Source of the DNA: Todiramphus chloris collaris
Lineage: Eukaryota > Chordata > Aves > Coraciiformes > Alcedinidae
Reading direction: 5' to 3'
DNA length: 64,000 nucleotides
NCBI GenBank assembly: GCA_025345505.1
Contig: JANVCC010000270.1
Span: 1,062,839-1,126,838 of the forward strand
A program made the position numbers and the translations under genes. The notes beneath the pieces are model-generated. The model saw only the letters and a program-made list of their open reading frames with translations. It had not been told where the DNA came from and searched no databases. Each line of letters starts with the position of its first letter. The first letter of the stretch is position 1. Shown piece by piece: positions 10,541-22,639 of the stretch.

Positions 10541-13500
10541 TCCTGCTCCTGCTGCACATCCCACGAAGGGAAACAGACATAGTGCCGTATTTCCCCTTGT
10601 GGCAGAGTCTTTTTTTTTTTGTCCTCCCCTTTAAGTCATGTTTGTGAAGCCTAAGTACAAGTGCTCCCTGGTGCTCCCAACTGGACACTTCCCTGCTCCC
10701 GACAAGGTTTTTATTTAATCTTCCGTGCACGTGTGAAAAGCAAGGGACCCGTTTAAATCTCACTGTATCTAGAAAAATTATTCTGTATTCCTTGAATGAC
10801 CATGTAGTAATGAGAATTATCTATCTGAATGTTTCCCTTTTCCCTTCCTTTTCTCTCATCCCTAGTACTTCAATAAAATCTGCCAAAATCCAAGTGAACG
10901 GAGTCCACCTGCATTATCAGCAGACAGGAGAAGGAAGCCACGCGGTTCTTCTGCTTCCCGGAATGCTAGGTCTGCAGATTGTGTCTTATCTTACCTCTTT
11001 CTCCACCTGGTTTCAAGCTAGAACACACAAAGCTGTTTGTAGTATGTTCAGCACCTGGGTAAGGAGCATTACTGTTAAGATTGCTGCACGTACAACAGTT
11101 AAGAAAAGGCAGAGTTCTTGCAATCAGTTAACAGCTTAAAGATTTCATTTATCCCACAAGGCACCTTTTATACAATGTCTTGACTTGTGCAATAGTCACC
11201 CACACACTGGGGTTTAAGTGTGCAAAGGGTGCATCCAGCTCAGGTGGGGAATAGCTACACAACCTGCAAAATAGCACAGGGGAAAAATATCAGCTCAGCT
11301 CCTACTTGTCACACAGACTGCATTATACATCCCTTTGTAGAAACTAGGTGCATTTCTGTTTAATTAATAGTCATAATGCAGCACTTGCAGTTTATTATCA
11401 TAGCAAAAAGGGCACAATTAAGATGGACTTTTTGCCATACCCTTCTAAGGTATATTTTGTTTATTTTGTTTTGGTTATTCACAGCAACATCAGTAACATT
11501 CCCAATGGCTTTTTTTTTTTTGACCAGGCCACTGCTAAGTGGCATCTGTTCCCCGAGACCACTGCTTTTGATAGCAGCCTTTAAAAATTAACACAGCCTT
11601 TTTTCTCCTGTGTTCTCACAGTCATAAGGAACCAATCAGACTTACTATCACTTCATGGCTGTCAGCAGGACCGTGGCTGTGCTCAGAGTTGAGCTCATGC
11701 TTAACTGAATCACATGATCAGGGTGATAGAGCAGCAAGAAATGAAGATCAGGAAACGTTTGTTGTTCTTGTCAGCAACATTTTCAAGTCTTTGTGAAGCA
11801 GTTATTTCTTTCAAAGAATTCTTGAGTGGAAGGTAGAAAGTTAATATGAGGGATGCTTTAATTGTCATGTGGTTTAACCTACTGCTTTTAAACAGCTTTT
11901 TAAGCTAGTAAATCTGTTGCCAACTTTAAATAGGAACGATTTATTTCTTCAAGTTGTGAGTAATATTATTATTAGTTGTACATTGCTATTGTTTGGATAG
12001 CATTATTATAAACAGTAAGAGTTAGGCTTAGTATCTTTACCATTATTAAGTTTATGGTTTAACTTTTTGCGGCAACATGTGGGGATGAGCTTGACATTCT
12101 GACTGTCAAGTACTTCTTCCCTCTGTACTTAAGCTTTCAATATTATTGTGTACTATTTACTCACACACCTACCAGAAATGGTTTGCTCTGAGCACAAGGC
12201 AGATAGTTCAAGATTTTTCTCGAGGTGCTTCCTGCCAGAGAGTGAGTTACAACTGGGGATAAAGTGTCCTTCAGTTGATGGATAACCTCTTTTTTAGAGT
12301 CAAGATACAGGTTTCCATTTAGTCTGTGTACTATGTATGTGTTGTGGTGGTGACTGTAACTGAAAAATGATGATGTTGCAGGGAGTGGCCAAACCGATTT
12401 TGGACCACAGCTGAAGTCTATGAATAAGCAGCTGTTCACAGTTGTTGCTTGGGATCCTCGGGGATATGGACAGTCCATCCCTCCCTCTCGAGACTTTCCT
12501 CCAGATTTCTTTGAGAGGGATGCAAAAGATGCTGTGGATCTTATGCAGGTAAAGTTATTCCTAGATTTTTATTTTGTTTAAATATATATGTAAAAGCTGT
12601 TTTCCTTAAGTATTGAGGAGGAAGAACACTTAAGCGTGTTGCTTCCAGTGGACAAGTTATGCAAAAAAGCATATAAATGAAGGCTTAAAACTGAGCAGAT
12701 ACACATCATTCTGGAAAATATTTTCTTCTTCCATCTCTTCAGCAGTATACAGAGGCTCAGCAGTAGGAATTAATTACAAAGGAATATGGTTTTATTTCAA
12801 GACACAGTCCTAAGAGGTTTGCAGCCAAGAAGCATTTAAGTTTAGGTAAAGTGTATATAAAACCCCAAATCTATGCTAAGTGGTTTAACTGAAAGGATTA
12901 TAGTAGTGAAAGGTTCTTAAAAAAAATTCCAGCTAATAGAATCTTGGCATTTTGCCTTGAGCAGCCCATTTGACTCTGAAAATTAACTCAACACTGCATT
13001 TTACAGCATATTACCAACATTTCTGTGGGAAATTGAAGGGTTCCTGTGATCACACCAGATCTTAATAATTAATGCAGCTATTGTGATAGAGAATGTGACC
13101 CAAAGCTGTTACTGCTTCTGCATCTTGCAGGAGGTTTTTATTTCAGTTCTGTGTTTCTGTTTCTTTTCTGTTCCATCCTCTAAGTGCTAACACTATTTTC
13201 TGGCTTAGTTTTAACTAATATTTTGGCTTTGTTATACTAAGCTATACAGTCTCTTTGGCCGTGTTAAGAAAGTTGGCAGAGCATGAAAATTCCAGAAATA
13301 TGAGACAAGATTCAGACAGTCAATCCAACTGTATTTCTGTAATAAGCAGAAACCCATCTGAAATGGGTAAATTCAGCCTTTCTGGAGTGTTCTGCCTAGC
13401 TAAACAAAACAAAACGTTGTAGAAAACTGGAAGGGCAGGTGTAATTTCTTATTTCCTAAGGATTTGATGTTTCCTTACGTATTTTTATAAATAGCAGGAA

Positions 13501-16500
13501 AATTATCCTGTCAAATTACAAAATGTAACTGTAGTTCAGCTGTGTAGCGTTGTCTCCAAATCTGTACTGTTAGTTTGCAGGAAATATTTAACATTTGCTT
13601 GTAAAACCAGCTGATGATTTGCTTATACCTTTCTCATACCAACCAAGGCACTAAACTTTAAGAAGTTCTCTCTGCTGGGATGGAGCGATGGTGGAATCAC
13701 TGCACTCATCGCAGCCGCCAAGTATCCAGCTCTCATCCACAAGCTGGTTGTCTGGGGAGCAAATGCCAGCGTTACTCAGGAGGATATAAGAATTTATAAT
13801 GGTATGTACCATCTGAATATCCCAGCCTAAAAGAATTATTTCCCTTCTTGACCTAAGGGTCTGAGTCATGTAACGGCTAAGGCGAGAGTTCAGGACACAG
13901 CAAACCTAGAGGAACAGGACACAAAATTCACCAAGTGGCTAAGTATAGGGGTAGATTAAAGTCACAGCAAGAAACTCCCCAACAATTACTCCAGGGGTAA
14001 TATAATAGATTTGATTTTTTTTTAACAAGTCCTTACCAGGTGATGCTGCTGAAAAGCAGAAGTTACAGTAACGTATCAGTAGCTATCAGAAAGTCAGGTT
14101 TTTTGGTGCTGTAACAAATTCCTAAATATAAATGCCAAATAATACTACTGAGCCCAGGCTTGCTTTCTTTCCACACCTCTTGCACAACCTTTAAACAACA
14201 CGCACAGAAAATCACTGGGCTAGCAGAGAACAGCTTTTGCCTCCAGGGCCAGTGTAATACACAGTGAGAAAACAAGCTCATAACCTACCCTTGGAGTTCA
14301 AGAAGCAAATGAATCACTCAAATAAATGTCCCAGGATGCTTTTCTAATTTGCATTCCTTCAAAGCTAATTACCACAGTTACAAAACCTTTGCAAAGTAAA
14401 GAAACATGAAATAGAATCTGGCCATTGTCACTAAGGGAAAAAAAGAGCAAAAAGTGCTGGTGAACTCATAGAGAGACCTTATTTCCTTTTGAAATTAAAA
14501 ATTAACAGAGTTAACTATGCAAGCTCACAGCAAACATAACCCAGGACAGCTTCACGTGAGGGACTGGGGTCTGAGCTAGACGAGTTGGGACATCTGCCTG
14601 TCTCCCTTGAGCTGAATCACAGGTGTATGTGTTGCACACAGGTACTCCCCTTGCCTACAGTAAAGCACTTTCAATGGTAGCAGCGGTATATTTTTTAGTT
14701 CAGTAAGCAAAATGCTTTTTTATTTTGGTAAAAGTACTGCTCTAGTTCTTCATGTGCTTTTATATGCATGAAGTTCTTATTATATAATTATGAAATACAT
14801 GTAAATAGCCAGCAGGCTAAAATGCTAGAAAAATATTTTAAAATAATAAAAGAAAAAGAAGTCTTACTTTAGACTGAGAACCCACAGCAATGCTGGCCCA
14901 GGGCCTCCTCAAGGACTAGGTGCTTTCCACATCTCTCCCTGGGTGGTGGAGCTCAGAATAGCAGCACAAGCCTTCTCCAGCTGGCCCCTGAGCTGCAGTG
15001 GAGGGCCTGGGAGGAGAGAAGGGTGTTTATTTGGTATCTGTGTCCTTTCCCCTCCTCTTTTTAAATTAAGGCCATCTGCAAGGAGTAAACCAGGAGATTC
15101 TCTGAGGGAAACAAACACCTGCTCAGTGACAGCCAGCCTGGCTGAGCAAACTCATTCCCAATCAGATGCTGTTAAAAAAACCTTCCAATCACTTGCTACC
15201 TTGCTCATTTGGCTGGACAGGTTCTGCTTGTTAATTAATGCCTCACTTCTTTATTCCTTTAATTCCCATTTGAAACCAATTAAAAGCTTTGCTAGGGGGT
15301 GATGATTCAGTACTTTCTAGGTCTCTTTCAAGTTCTCTGCCATACCAACATGGTTTTGGGCTTCATTGGTACAAAGCTGTACAGCTGAAATCTGGTTTGG
15401 TGAAAGTCACCCTTGTGGATATCTTGACTGGGAGAAGTACTGAAAATTCTAGTCAGGAAAAACAGGTAAATCTGACAAATAAGTAACTAGAATGTCAGAT
15501 TATTTGTACAGCTCCAGACAGCCCACCATGAGTCACAGGATTCTACTAAGTAGAGTTGCTTGTTTTTCTGTAAGACTGTGGCCAATGTACCATGATGTCA
15601 GCCTGCTGGAATGCCTTAGTAAGAGCTTCCTTCCTCTGGATGCTGGTAGGAGCCATAGAAGAACTTCCATCCATGAGCCATGGATAGAAAAATGAATTGC
15701 CAGCTCTTGTACTAGGTGTTGACAGTGCTGGGTTATATCTTGTGCCTGGAAAGGGCTTGACATATTTCAATATTATTTCATGTAGGCATCCGAGATGTTT
15801 CAAAATGGAGTGAAAAGGTCAAGAAACCACTGGAAGAGATGTATGGACATAAGTACTTTGCACAAACCTGTGAGGCTTGGGTAGATGGAATATCTCGCTT
15901 TGCGGAAAACCCAGACGGTAAGGCTTTTACAGTGTTAAGCTGAAGCAGTTCTAGTAGCAGGCAGCTCTGGATAAAAATCTAACAGCCGGTACAAGAAGGA
16001 CTCTGCATATTTCATTAAGAGCTAGGTCTGACTCAAACTCCTGAACAAAGAAATTACTTTGCAGATGGTTCACAAACCAGCAAGGTACAGGAGGAAAACT
16101 CATTTATGGGAAGCATTAGCTGATGAGTCTCTCCTCCTGTTCCACCACAAAACTACATCATTAAATGGTTGCTTATGTGCAGACTGAACAGGAGAGACTC
16201 TGCTTGAGCCTCTTTCCTCTCTGTGTTAAAGGATTACCTTTTGGTGACAGTTAAGATATCCCAAAAGTGAGGCATGTTCATTCCAGTTCCTGCAGACTGG
16301 AACAGGAGCTGAAGCACTGTTTCAAACCTAGTAGCATGTGAGATGAAAAAAAGACAACAGTTCAGGTTTTGAGAACTCACAATTAACAAAACACATTTAT
16401 AAAACACTATTGACATGGCTTAAAAATCCCAAAAGAATAAACTAGACAGATAGGGCAAATACAAGAAAAGGGGCTAATAAAACCTGTCAGAGATAAAAGG

Positions 16501-19500
16501 ACAGCAAAGTCTTTGTTGGTCAGAAACTCAACTCAAGCCCTTTTTAAGAAATAGTCTATTTTTCCTAAATGTGAGAGTTTCTAGTGTGAAATGCCATGAG
16601 GAAGTAACTTTAAAATGTGCCAACACTTAATGAAACAGAGTAAGCTGCATAAAGCTGCAAAAGTCAAGATTCTTCTTGCTGTTCTCAGTTTCTGGAGTAA
16701 ATATAATCTAGTGGTTATAGTACAAAACAGTTTTAGGACTGGAAATGAGGAAATAATAGTTTGACTGCCAACTACGTCCTTAGGTAAATAACCCATGTTT
16801 ACTTGTTACTTCTGAAAAAGTCAATATTTGTGCAGGTGTTTGAGAATTATGGGTCAAGCATTCTAAATGAAAATATTTAACCAGTAGAACTTTAAACTAA
16901 GAGCATGTAAATAAACAAACAATCGGAAAAACTCTGTGAAACTGTATGACCGTAGAGCTAAGGAAAGCATGGGCATGGGAACATTGACTGCAGAGACGTT
17001 GGCACCTTCAAGGAGACAACTACAAACAGGACAAAATTAGCTCACAGATAAACGGAACGTAAACCTCAACAAGTGTGTTTTGCCCAAAGATTCTCTTCAA
17101 GAGCACGGGAGGTTAGGCAAAGAGTTTAGAAACAGGGTTCTTAGGGGATGAGGGAGTAGAAGAGTCGTTAAGAAAAAGCATTAAAATTCCTTCTAGTGAG
17201 ATTAAAGACCAGTAAGCATGAAATTATTCTTAAGGTTGTGTAAACTGAACTGGAAGGGAGAATAACCTTCAAATAGCATTAGAACAATTTGTTTTAAGTG
17301 GTTATTCATTGCAGACAGCAAAGGGTCTGGAAGGTAAAACAGACATGAGTACAATCTAAGTTAACTCGTCTATAAAAGGAGCAAATCTTGTGACCTGAAA
17401 CTGATGTAACAAAATGCAGCATTAGCATGAAGCCCTTAAGACTCTAAGACTGAAAAAAGCAGTGAGGAAAGAGATGAGTGTTTGCTTTGAACAGTCAGAC
17501 AGCCTGGGGGAAACGTGGAGCAGAACCACTTCATTCGCTCTACCGGTTTGTGTTCGAATCCATTAATGAAGGAAATTCCAGTCAAGGAACATTTTGGAGA
17601 AAGAAATGTTGTTTCTAGTGATGATTGCATAGTTCCATAGATTAACTGCACACTATCCACAGGGAGAGGCAACAGCTATAACCCAGTGGAGTTCAGTCCT
17701 TTACAGAAGCAGTTCCAGCCTTTCACAGTATTTTAAAACAAAGCATGACCTTCATTTATTTTCTCCCTAGGTAGTATCTGCCAACAGTTGCTGCCAGATA
17801 TTAAATGCCCTACATTTATAATTCATGGTGAGAAAGACCCTTTGGTTCCACAAGCTCATGCAGAATACATTCATAAGCACATCAAAGGCTCTCGGTAAGT
17901 TCTGTCCTGGACTGTTTATAGGCCATGCTTGAAGAAATGAAGCAGTTCAAACCCAGTGTAACAAAAAAAAAAAAAAGGATTTGGACACATTGTCTCTGCC
18001 CCAGAGAGCTGTTCTCAACTTCCCTAGCAAGTTGCAATGCAAACACTGTAGCTAGATCTTTGTTGCAATATAAAAAGTATAATATTTTAATAAGCTCCTT
18101 TTTAAAGTCCTCCAAGAGAAACCACGTGCTGTCCTTTTCCTCTTATCCCTTCACACACAGAACCACTCCTTAATATTTATCAAAAAAAGCAAGTTGCTTC
18201 TGTTTCTGGTATGGCCACTGCATTCCTGTTTGCTGAAGAGAGATCATTTCTGTCCTGTTCAGCAGGGCAGTGAACTGAGATGCTATGAACAGAGAGTCCC
18301 AGTTACTAGGGAGAAGCACAGGGTACTGATGTTTGCTCTGCCTTGTTGATGCAAACAACCTCAAAGATATTGTTTTTCTAACTTGTCCCACAAATTGTCA
18401 GTGTTATTAAAAACAGAATGAGAAAAATGTACAACTATGCTCACAGATATTATTTTATAAGCAAGAAAAATCTCGGGGCACCCTCTGCTTCATTTGAAAA
18501 TTCCAGAAATGCTTCCTATAAAACACTGGGATTTCACCAGCTGCATTTTCCTCATCAGTTTGCACACAGATTCAAGGGTTCTGTTAATACTTAACCAACA
18601 ATGATGGTTAACATGGAGAAAAAACCCATTTTTATAAATGCAGAGTGTAGGGAACTGTTCCACTGGTGTCATCTCTGAAAAATTGACTGATATATTTATC
18701 TGAGTCAGCCCCTGTTCATGGGGACACATTATGCCACAGAAAAGAGAACAATAGACCTCCACAACAATCACATGTGGGTGTTTTACTCCCTGTCTGCTTG
18801 CTCTTTGAAAGACAAGCTGAGGAGGAAACTTAGAAGCTGCTATCCAATAAAATGTAAAGTGATTCTTTGTAAATCCTTGTGCTGAAGTGCTCCCTTATTT
18901 GTGTATTTCTCAGAAATCAGACTAATGCTGCCCTCAGAAACTAATACTCATGATCCCCTTCTTCCCACATTCCATTCTGAAACAGAAGAAAAACCTGAAG
19001 TTTAGCACATTCAGTAACACACTTTTACCATCAGCTTTTACTACTAGATAAAAATCACAGCTGGAAAGTAGAAAAAGCTTTTGCTGTTTGTAGTGCAGAT
19101 ACATTGCAGGTTTCTGTCATGGTGAGAGTCTGTATTTGCATGGTGTGTATTTTGCACTCCTGCATAAGGAGAAGAACATACCTGAAGTACACATTTTTTC
19201 CCAGCTAGAAAGCCATAACAAGTAGCATTTTTGGGCTTCTCACCCTCCTATCAGCATTACAAAGATTTAACTGTGACAAATGCTACTGCCAAGCATCTTT
19301 ACGGCTGAAGAAGTCCCACCTTCCCTTGTTACCTTACAGTATGAAGGAGTGGGATTAGATTTGGATGGTCCTTTTGCAGAAAGAGCAGACAAAGTTCAGA
19401 TGCTAACTAGGTTTGAAATCTCCATTTCTGTAGAGATTTCTTCAGCGCATCCACTGCCTGGCACAACCTCTGTTCTCTCAGAGGCAAAAGACTCAGGTGC

Positions 19501-19918
19501 TTCATGTACCTTCCAAAGACGCATCCTGCTCACAACTTTTGGAATCTTTGCAGACAAACAGAAAGGTTCCTAGAAACTGGGTATAGGACACAAAAATTTG
19601 TTTTCAGCTTAGCTTATGCCCCCCAAAGTGGGATGAGAAGTACACTTGTTACTGCAGCTGTTGCATGGTTCACATTCTGAACCACGTACCCGGAACAGCA
19701 CTTGAACCAGGAGTTACTTCAGTTTCTCTACTTGGGTAACCAAAAGCAAGGAAAAGGCAGTGAAGGTTTCAGTTACCTATACTCACAGAATAAAATGTGC
19801 ATTCAGCATTTGCTTTTTCCTTTTTTTAAGGTTGCTTCTGATGCCAGAAGGAAAGCACAATCTACACCTGCGTTTTGCAGAGGACTTCAACAGACAAGTG
19901 GAAGATTTCCTGCGCTGA
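10128..19918 (+). CDS. BPHL: BPHL, valacyclovir hydrolase / biphenyl hydrolase-like, complete
   Basis: This is a serine alpha/beta-hydrolase, known in mammals to cleave amino-acid ester prodrugs such as valacyclovir and linked to mitochondria. The seven coding exons are 10128-10219, 10866-10969, 12382-12548, 13648-13801, 15786-15917, 17771-17894 and 19831-19918. They sum to 861 nt (286 aa; human about 291). The N-terminus (MAPRGLCRALRALLLLPQPP) is Arg/Leu-rich without acids, like a mitochondrial presequence. The nucleophile is Ser134 in GWSDGG, the acid Asp239 in GEKDPLVP and the base His267 in EGKHNL. The 105- and 28-residue spacings equal those of the human triad. The start lies in a CpG island, and AATAAA follows at 20185-20190. 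No damage was seen. Confidence 0.97.
10866..10969 (+). CDS. BPHL: BPHL coding exon 2
   Basis: The acceptor CATCCCTAG ends at 10865 and the donor CTAG|GTCTGC follows 10969. It encodes TSIKSAKIQVNGVHLHYQQT and then HAVLLLPGMLG, the first strand and the oxyanion-hole loop of the hydrolase fold. Confidence 0.93.
12382..12548 (+). CDS. BPHL: BPHL coding exon 3
   Basis: The acceptor GATGTTGCAG ends at 12381 and the donor CAG|GTAAAG follows 12548. It encodes SGQTDFGPQL, AWDPRGYGQS and FFERDAKDAVDLMQ, all strong family matches. Confidence 0.95.
13648..13801 (+). CDS. BPHL: BPHL coding exon 4 (nucleophile elbow)
   Basis: The acceptor CATACCAACCAAG ends at 13647 and the donor G|GTATGT follows 13801. 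It carries GWSDGGITALIAAAKYP, with the catalytic serine in the GxSxG elbow. Confidence 0.95.
13802..15785 (+). other. BPHL intron 4
   Basis: About 2 kb of unique AT-rich sequence. No exon or recognisable repeat was found. Confidence 0.7.
15786..15917 (+). CDS. BPHL: BPHL coding exon 5
   Basis: The acceptor TTCATGTAG ends at 15785 and the donor G|GTAAGG follows 15917. It encodes GIRDVSKWSEKVKKPLEEMY and onward, the helical lid region. Confidence 0.95.
15918..17770 (+). other. BPHL intron 5
   Basis: About 1.85 kb. Only short chance ORFs were seen and no repeat was recognised. Confidence 0.7.
17771..17894 (+). CDS. BPHL: BPHL coding exon 6 (catalytic Asp)
   Basis: The acceptor TTCTCCCTAG ends at 17770 and the donor CG|GTAAGT follows 17894. 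It carries IIHGEKDPLVP, with the catalytic aspartate. Confidence 0.95.
17895..19830 (+). other. BPHL intron 6
   Basis: About 1.9 kb, including a short poly-A run near 17965. I see nothing coding in it. Confidence 0.7.
19831..19918 (+). CDS. BPHL: BPHL coding exon 7 (catalytic His, stop)
   Basis: The acceptor CCTTTTTTTAAG ends at 19830. It encodes LLLMPEGKHNLHLRFAEDFN and the C-terminus VEDFLR, then TGA at 19916-19918. Confidence 0.95.
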
Positions 19919-20205
19919 CTTAAACTCTAAAACAAGTTAGAGGTGTTTGTCCTTGCCTTGTTTAGGAATTGTGAGCTGGCTTTCCATTTTCATTCAAGTT
20001 ACAGGCAGGTTTGTGTCCTATAAGAAAAAACCATGAGATATTTCATGATAAGCATACACTGTGACTGTGTCAGCCTCAGTGGCTCAGAATGCACCTCTGT
20101 GCTGCAAGATTTCTAACCTGTCCTTGAACTCCCTTCTTGGCACACAGGCTATGACATACAAGAAAAAATACCTGTACTTTGTCCAATAAAGGTGTTAAGA
20201 AAGAC
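19919..20205 (+). promoter_or_regulatory. BPHL: BPHL 3' UTR and polyadenylation signal
   Basis: AATAAA at 20185-20190 lies about 270 nt after the stop. The gene is tail-to-tail with the tubulin, whose stop is only about 230 bp further on. Confidence 0.7.
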
Positions 20206-20433
20206 AGCAGACATGATCTAGAATACATGCCTTTATATGTTCTCAACATTAAAGGACAAAAATCATTGTCATAACAGGGACTCCGCACCGTTACACCAAG
20301 AAATCTGTCAAAGTTACAGGTGCCGAGAGGATAACTGGGTACAGAGTTTCTAGAGAACATGCTCCACCACCACTATCGGAAGCCATTCAGTACACATGCC
20401 TGCTTTACACAAGTTCCTTTGATACCAGGGGAC

Positions 20434-21307
<874 letters not shown>

Positions 21308-21389
21308 GGTGCCGGTGTCCGCTGCCGCTCTCCCGCCGCCGCTCTCTCCGCCCGCGCCCGCTCTCGCCGCCGCAGCGGCCGCGCCCCGC

Positions 21390-21560
21390 GCACCCTCTTA
21401 AGTCGGGCGCCGCGCCCCGCCCCGCCGGTGACGTCATGCGGGAGCGGCGCGGGGCCAATGGGAGCGCGGCGGCGGGGCGGGGCTGCGGCATTGTCTCCCG
21501 CGGCGGGGGCGGGGCCTGCCGCCGGGGGCGGGGCTCTCTGGGAGCGGCCGCGACGCGCCG
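21390..21560 (-). promoter_or_regulatory. TUBB2: TUBB2 promoter: TATA-like, CRE, inverted CCAAT, GC boxes
   Basis: On the minus strand, a TATA-like TTAAGAG lies at 21395-21401, about 90 bp before the ATG. A perfect palindromic CRE, TGACGTCA, lies at 21429-21436. CCAAT on the plus strand at 21455-21459 is an inverted CCAAT box relative to the gene. Three GGGGCGGGG-type SP1 boxes follow at about 21470-21535. The arrangement fits a strong, cAMP/CREB-responsive promoter. Confidence 0.65.
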
Positions 21561-22639
21561 GTCCCTCCGCCCGCCGCCCCGGGTCGCCGCTGACAGCGGG
21601 GACAAAGGCGCGGAGCGCGGCGGCGGAGCGGCCGTCCTGGCCCGGCCGTGCGTCAACCGGCACCGGCGCCGCCACCGAGCTGGGGGCGGCCGACGTCCCT
21701 CCGCCCTCCCGCGGGCACCGCCGCAGCCTTTTGTTCCCGAGAGCAGCTGCTTTCCCTGCCGCAGCACCGGGCGGTGCCGCTGGGGAGCGGGCGGGGCGGT
21801 GGCCGCCCCCCTCCCCTCGCCGGTGCCTCCGTTCACACGGCGCCGGTGGGAGACTCCCCTCCCCTCCCCTCCCCGCGGGGACTCCGCGCACCCCTCGGCA
21901 TCACCAAGCGCCGGTAACCGCCGCCCCTCTGCCTGCGGAAGCCCGCACCGGCGGTCAGGAGCCCCGCGCCCGGCTCGTCTCCCCCGGCACGTCGCGGGGG
22001 GTTTTCCCCCAGCGCGGGCCGTGCCGTGCCGTGCCACCTCCACCGTGCCCTCTACCCAGCCGTCCCCCGAGCGCTCCCCGCCTGCCGCTCCCCCGGTGCC
22101 CAGCTCCGTTTTTCTTTCTCCGCCTGAAAAGCTCGGGCTGAGTCCCCGTGCCTGAGCCAAGAGCTGCTCTCTAGGAAAGCGACCGGCTCTGCGCTCGTCC
22201 CTGCTCGGGCTGCGGCCACCGGCCACCCTCCTCCAGACAATACGCGAGCCGGGTGCCGCTGCGCAGAGCCCGGCGGCTCCGGGGGGGTATTTCCCCTTCG
22301 CTCCGCAGCAATCTGCCCTTGCAAACCCGCAGCACTTGTCGCTTCGTCGCGGCTTTACACACGCTGAGGGGATGAAGAAAGGACGGGGGTTGAAAGGGGG
22401 ATTGGGGGGGACGGCACGACAAGGGAGGATGGAGCACGTGCGTCCCAGGGATGCTTTCCCCGCTTTATTCTCCAGCAGCCCGGGATGGCACGGCGGGCGC
22501 CGCAAGGGCCCGTCCCCCAGCCCGGTTTGTGCGAGCGTGGGTCGCGATGGGCGGGTGCGGCTGCCCCGGGAGGCTGCCCGCATCCGCGGCAAGCGCAGCC
22601 AGGACCCCCGCAGCCAGCGCCGGGCGGGACCCCACCTCA

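Noticed and set aside
9815-10763. Several long overlapping ORFs on both strands (up to 313 codons) around the BPHL start
   Set aside because: They sit in a CpG island, are Pro/Arg/Ala-rich in all frames, and match no family. Only the BPHL exon 1 frame joins a real exon.
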